From NCBI GenBank assembly GCA_002500665.1, contig DLRY01000052.1:1614-65613 (forward strand): a stretch of 64,000 bases of DNA, in the 5' to 3' direction. The notes beneath the pieces are model-generated. The model saw nothing but the letters and a program-made list of their open reading frames with translations, searched no databases and was not told where the DNA came from. Numbering within the stretch: the stretch's first letter is position 1; every line of letters begins with the position of its first letter. Positions 61,301-64,000 of the stretch are shown here, piece by piece. The position numbers and the translations under genes are program-made. The stretch comes from Opitutia bacterium UBA7876. Lineage in GTDB: Bacteria; Verrucomicrobiota; Verrucomicrobiia; Opitutales; Seribacteraceae.

Positions 61301-64000
61301 AGTCGAGCCGACAAGGGAAGTGCGGTTATTGATGGCAATATCGATTTGCTGCTCAAGATAAACTTCGCCGTTCGATCCGGTAAAGAGACGATCCGGGTTG
61401 AGCCGGGCATCGGGCCTGCCGTCGCCATCCAGGTCGTCCCCGTCTCCGTCGATGATGATTTCGGCTGGCTCAAGGGACTGGTTGAGGCTGGAGGGATAAC
61501 CCGTGCCCGAGTCGACCATCTCTATGCGCTGGATGGTAGAACCGCCGCCCCAAATACGGAAGGATGCGCCGGTACCCGAAGGGTCGTTCTGGATGGTCAC
61601 GACGGTTTGGTTAAGGTCATAATTGGTACCAGGATTGTCGAGGATCACGTCGACGACCTGACCCCCCACGACTCTGTACCTGGCAACGGCCCCGCTTCCA
61701 TGGCCGGAAAGGTCGTCGATCGACAGGGTATTGTTATCGCGAAGATACCCAGTTCCTCCGCTTGTAATCTCGATCTGGCGAATGCCTCCTTCGAGAACGG
61801 CTCGGGCTCGGGCCACACGAAAGGAATTGTTGGCAAAGACCTTGGTGTTGCTTGAGCTGGCGTTGAGTTCAAGCAGGTTGGGAGCCCTCGAGGAATAAGC
61901 GACTGCCGAACCGTCACGGCTAATGCTGGGTTCACGACTACCAAGCTTGCCACCCGTCTCGCTTCCGGGATCACCATCCAGAGGGGGTGATTCACTGATC
62001 CGCTCGGAACCGCTCCCCGCCTTGACCGCAGAAACGGCAATCCTGAAAACGTCTCCATCGGGATTGACCAAGAGCGGCACCGCACTGACGTTGCGATCCG
62101 GAGGGCTGGAGCCGGGAGGAGTAAGGACGGTCAAGGTCGGGTTGACATAGTTTCTGCCCGGATTATCGATTGAGAAGGCAAGGATTTCACCGTATGGATT
62201 GAGGCTGGAAACGATAATGGACGCCCCCGACCCATTGATGTCGGTAAGTTGAACGGTGGAGCCCGCGGCATAGCCTACTCCGGCATCCTCGATATGGACG
62301 TAGGCAACTCCCTTTCCTTTCACCATGTTTCTGGCCGAGGAAACGAAGGAGATGACCTCGCCGTTGGAGCTAAGAACTGGTTCTCTCGTCGCGCCATTGA
62401 CTGGAAGCGATCCGTCCTCGGCCCTCCCTGCAAAATAGAATTGGCCGTTTTCCCACAGAACCACGTCGGAGTTCTTGTTGGTGTCGGCCTCGCTCACAAC
62501 CAAGTTGTCGGCGTAAGTGGTGAAGACAATGCGTTGGCCATCCCCGCTGATGGAAGCGTCTATACTGGCAGCGTTACCATTGGTCACCGCGGTAACGACC
62601 CCGGTTCCCGCTCCCGCCGCCGTTCCGTTGCTTTCAGTCCAGAGAAAGATCTGCTTGCCCGAAGTTGCGGCCTGACCGGAGATCAAGTTCGTCGCGTGGG
62701 ATTCGAAGGCCACCTTGGTCCCATCGTCGCTGACGGCGGGATAGAAGCTTCCGCCATTGCCCTCCTCACCCGTCTGTCCAAGGCTCAGCCTGGTCAGCCG
62801 GCCGTTGAAGACCTCGTACCTGAAGACGTCGACATGGCCGTTTGTGTCGCCCGGAACAAGGTTGGTGGCATGTGAATGAAAAACTATGAACTTCCCGTTT
62901 GAGGAGATGACGGGAGCGAAGCTCGAGCCGTCGGGCGCACCTTGTCCGATGGGTGTGGTAATGACCGTGCTTTGCCCGTTGGTCTTGTTGATCATTTGAA
63001 TCTGCGTAAGGCCGTTGGCCAGGGTTTCGTGAGCCATTATCTTACCGTCCAGACTGGAGCTGGGACGAGCGTGATGATGCGCTCCAGCCGGACTATCCAT
63101 CTCGATGGATAGAACGTTTTCCGAACGTATGGAAAGGCCCGGGCTCGTGCGGTTGGTGAGCGGCACCCCGTTTAGGTCCGAGATGACGTAGAAGTCGCCC
63201 TCAAAATTATCGGGGAGCATCTGCACCCAGTCCAAGGTAATGGTCTCATTCGTTTCCAAACCCAAACCGATGGAGGAACCGCCCAAATCCACTTCCCTTA
63301 GAAGGAAATCGTCGTTGGAGACAGTCTGGTCGTTGGAGAGGAAAACTCGGAAGTCAAATGCATCGCCAGCCTGTACCGCACCCGTGCCGACATTGATAAA
63401 GCTCACCGTACAACGAACCGAATCCCTCCCCTGAAAGGCCCCTTCACGATCTCCGTTGATAAGAAAATCGGTGGACGTCTGAAGGTCGGCGGCGCCAACA
63501 TTGACGTTGAGGTTAAGAATCAGTTGGTTGTTGTTGACGTGGTCCTGCTCCCAGATCACCCGGGGCGTGATGCCATTGACGGAGAAGGTGATTGGTGTGG
63601 CGCCGTTGGCGGCGGGATCGATGCGGAAGGCCGGAATCGTGAAGGGGACCCCGGGATCGTTCCCCAAGATGGGAGGCGTTAAAGTGGTAGAGCCGGAAAA
63701 GCCATCCGCTCCCGTCGCCGTCACCACGATTGGGATGCCGGGCTCCGTCGGGGCGGTGCTTACGTTTGCGACAGTGCCGGTCAGGTCGATGAACTGGCCC
63801 GGTCTAGGCGTCGAGGCCATATTGGACAAAACCTGCAAATCCGGAAGAATCAGGCTAAAGGGGAATGTCTGGATGCCGGATGAACTCACTGCTGACCCAG
63901 GTGCTGATGCCTCGACTTCGAGGCTCCAGTTTGCTCCCGCCGCCCAGAATTCGCCCTCGCGCCAAGGTATGTCGTATACAACTGCAATGTTCCAAGCTGC
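58382..64000 (-). CDS. giant multidomain surface protein, 5'-truncated at the window edge
   Basis: At least 1872 residues; the frame stays open through 64000, so the start lies outside the window, and the GTG at 63889 is internal. In-window order is CARDB-like beta domains (about 40-260), PD40/TolB-like propeller repeats (ISSNGKFIVFHS, VSDDGTKVAFES; about 290-560), and repeats of the G-x-GY...NPG-x-x-Y type (about 570-840). Ig/cadherin-like domains (about 1150-1450), a DUF4214-like helical region (about 1500-1640) and a final 75-residue Trp/Tyr-rich segment (GWIYIAG, FWFHHATLGWLWTG) follow. The tail recalls verrucomicrobial C-terminal sorting or anchoring domains. It is probably a secreted or outer-surface adhesin-like protein. 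Confidence 0.8.
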   Translation of the reverse strand, partial: AAWNIAVVYDIPWREGEFWAAGANWSLEVEASAPGSAVSSSGIQTFPFSLILPDLQVLSNMASTPRPGQFIDLTGTVANVSTAPTEPGIPIVVTATGADGFSGSTTLTPPILGNDPGVPFTIPAFRIDPAANGATPITFSVNGITPRVIWEQDHVNNNQLILNLNVNVGAADLQTSTDFLINGDREGAFQGRDSVRCTVSFINVGTGAVQAGDAFDFRVFLSNDQTVSNDDFLLREVDLGGSSIGLGLETNETITLDWVQMLPDNFEGDFYVISDLNGVPLTNRTSPGLSIRSENVLSIEMDSPAGAHHHARPSSSLDGKIMAHETLANGLTQIQMINKTNGQSTVITTPIGQGAPDGSSFAPVISSNGKFIVFHSHATNLVPGDTNGHVDVFRYEVFNGRLTRLSLGQTGEEGNGGSFYPAVSDDGTKVAFESHATNLISGQAATSGKQIFLWTESNGTAAGAGTGVVTAVTNGNAASIDASISGDGQRIVFTTYADNLVVSEADTNKNSDVVLWENGQFYFAGRAEDGSLPVNGATREPVLSSNGEVISFVSSARNMVKGKGVAYVHIEDAGVGYAAGSTVQLTDINGSGASIIVSSLNPYGEILAFSIDNPGRNYVNPTLTVLTPPGSSPPDRNVSAVPLLVNPDGDVFRIAVSAVKAGSGSERISESPPLDGDPGSETGGKLGSREPSISRDGSAVAYSSRAPNLLELNASSSNTKVFANNSFRVARARAVLEGGIRQIEITSGGTGYLRDNNTLSIDDLSGHGSGAVARYRVVGGQVVDVILDNPGTNYDLNQTVVTIQNDPSGTGASFRIWGGGSTIQRIEMVDSGTGYPSSLNQSLEPAEIIIDGDGDDLDGDGRPDARLNPDRLFTGSNGEVYLEQQIDIAINNRTSLVGSTLIIGDLNRTLTLGFASTPSGPFVLGADFIDPAGTIAQTDTGLRDTIISTIRSFWSNPTNLYGGPLFENNVTAGNGFTIRALNGTARTDNPSALLVSYKSNMLVGGSGFTRATPFLSPAPIIYGFSEVQPLVSSATTNGARPLLGFQEDLLTDDIYYFNQITRRNSRVSLSKFGYPTNYLASTALPSHRYPSISGDGRYVFFSSDAGGQGGLIFGSSNQNPQDTTPSRSVYSVDLKSTKLPENNSDYVISISTNLLAVTESSIYLSRPFPVMVEASAKKGSLGSLRLYVDGVQVGANNITVQGTRNHKTFFDWTPSRLGTHEIVASVINNINEEIFSSPVQVEVIAPSINTALGGLTIRPAGVAGQTTQGSSLLASVEFTGSNGKKAHVGSVAFYLNDKLLGTHTDPPFSTAFSPPAYEGNTSLSSWSLSALAKDLNGSTFITSRSGQIQGSSVLPTLTLSPINTITGLSDNEVFDKQRVTLEASIQGDSDALALVQTVGFYGNGFLLGANVTGVPITTASGQITSIEYQFDWDVDFARYAKPDGTVEIVVLGDMTPVGGFTPVFSSTPLVVRISPPTPWLNEKSTALSIFSDLSESNMSTRQVEALLHTINSGGQDVLETWVNELSEVASFQQKMSIIGAHQICMGEWHDSFINLETDFNNFIPTGAVNTNWLKTYADHVLNSDQYISKYGVVDYLVGYENEKDIHDFDQNRRAFAERCLFNKYGSSPSFQQMFQGSKRMVYFYYNLVGKNYWEVRTQQQNNNQGGGGGNQATQFSPPRLDSLTNNAYVAGECAVEFVAKLTEEVPIDDIAYVVYTEPLRKSTYKVATLAQLLWRENADPVQDADIQRLAGMPITEAIKSILNDYRYTSRFNLIWKESAVVDSSTPSWKKEDWFGYFWDRHFPWVYHEKLGWIYIAGVSPTQFWFHHATLGWLWTGAAHYPNVYSNSEQNWIYFSSTSQAYYSHGSQAWKTY

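Overview
The window looks like a chromosomal segment of a marine-type Verrucomicrobiota (Opitutae/Puniceicoccales-like) or a close relative in the PVC superphylum. The evidence is the set of families typical of that group: Tat-exported DUF1552 and DUF1501 proteins paired with haem-motif DUF1592 and DUF1549/DUF1553 proteins, several exported PQQ-type beta-propellers, a planctomycete-style DUF3311 plus sodium:solute symporter pair, an ECF sigma/FecR-like pair, and a giant surface protein ending in a Trp/Tyr-rich tail. About 45 protein genes fill nearly the whole window. I see no tRNA, rRNA, CRISPR array, transposase or prophage. The only gap above 300 bases is 37187-38053.

Layout. Bases 1-15.1 kb (all minus) hold two analogous surface modules (DUF1552 with DUF1592; DUF1501 with DUF1549/1553). 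Between them lie a lipoprotein, a LolCDE/MacB-like ABC exporter, a PaaK-like ligase and a small membrane protein. Bases 15.2-30.9 kb form one tightly packed minus-strand run of 13 genes: two PQQ-propellers, DUF3311, symporter, EhpF/LuxE-like adenylating enzyme, acyl-reductase-type aldehyde dehydrogenase, iron alcohol dehydrogenase, a third PQQ-propeller, HemN-like radical SAM, chorismate-lyase-like protein, halogenase-like flavoprotein, glycosyltransferase and 4HBT thioesterase. A divergent MarR regulator sits at its head, and a perfect inverted repeat lies inside the putative promoter spacer. I read this as a MarR-controlled pathway that makes and reduces an aromatic acid derived from chorismate, then modifies and glycosylates it. 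It is the best candidate for an undescribed metabolic system here.

Bases 31.4-37.2 kb carry a fourth PQQ-propeller, an ECF sigma factor with a FecR-like partner, a membrane-anchored coiled-coil protein and a flagellin whose variable region is a C-type-lectin-like domain. That flagellin is the most unusual single gene in the window. An AT-rich, hairpin-rich 867-base region separates it from a SulP transporter.

Bases 38-56 kb are mostly housekeeping: TatD, TrxB, OleC/OleD-like beta-lactone/olefin enzymes, two RNA methyltransferases, lipoate ligase, RmlD-like reductase, HisC, CorC-like protein, MetRS, Rho, a protein of unknown function and HisF. Bases 56.2-64 kb hold two GT4 glycosyltransferases and the 3' part of a surface protein of at least 1872 residues whose start lies beyond the window. 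Most start codons lack a recognisable Shine-Dalgarno sequence, so starts were chosen from homology, signal peptides and overlaps.
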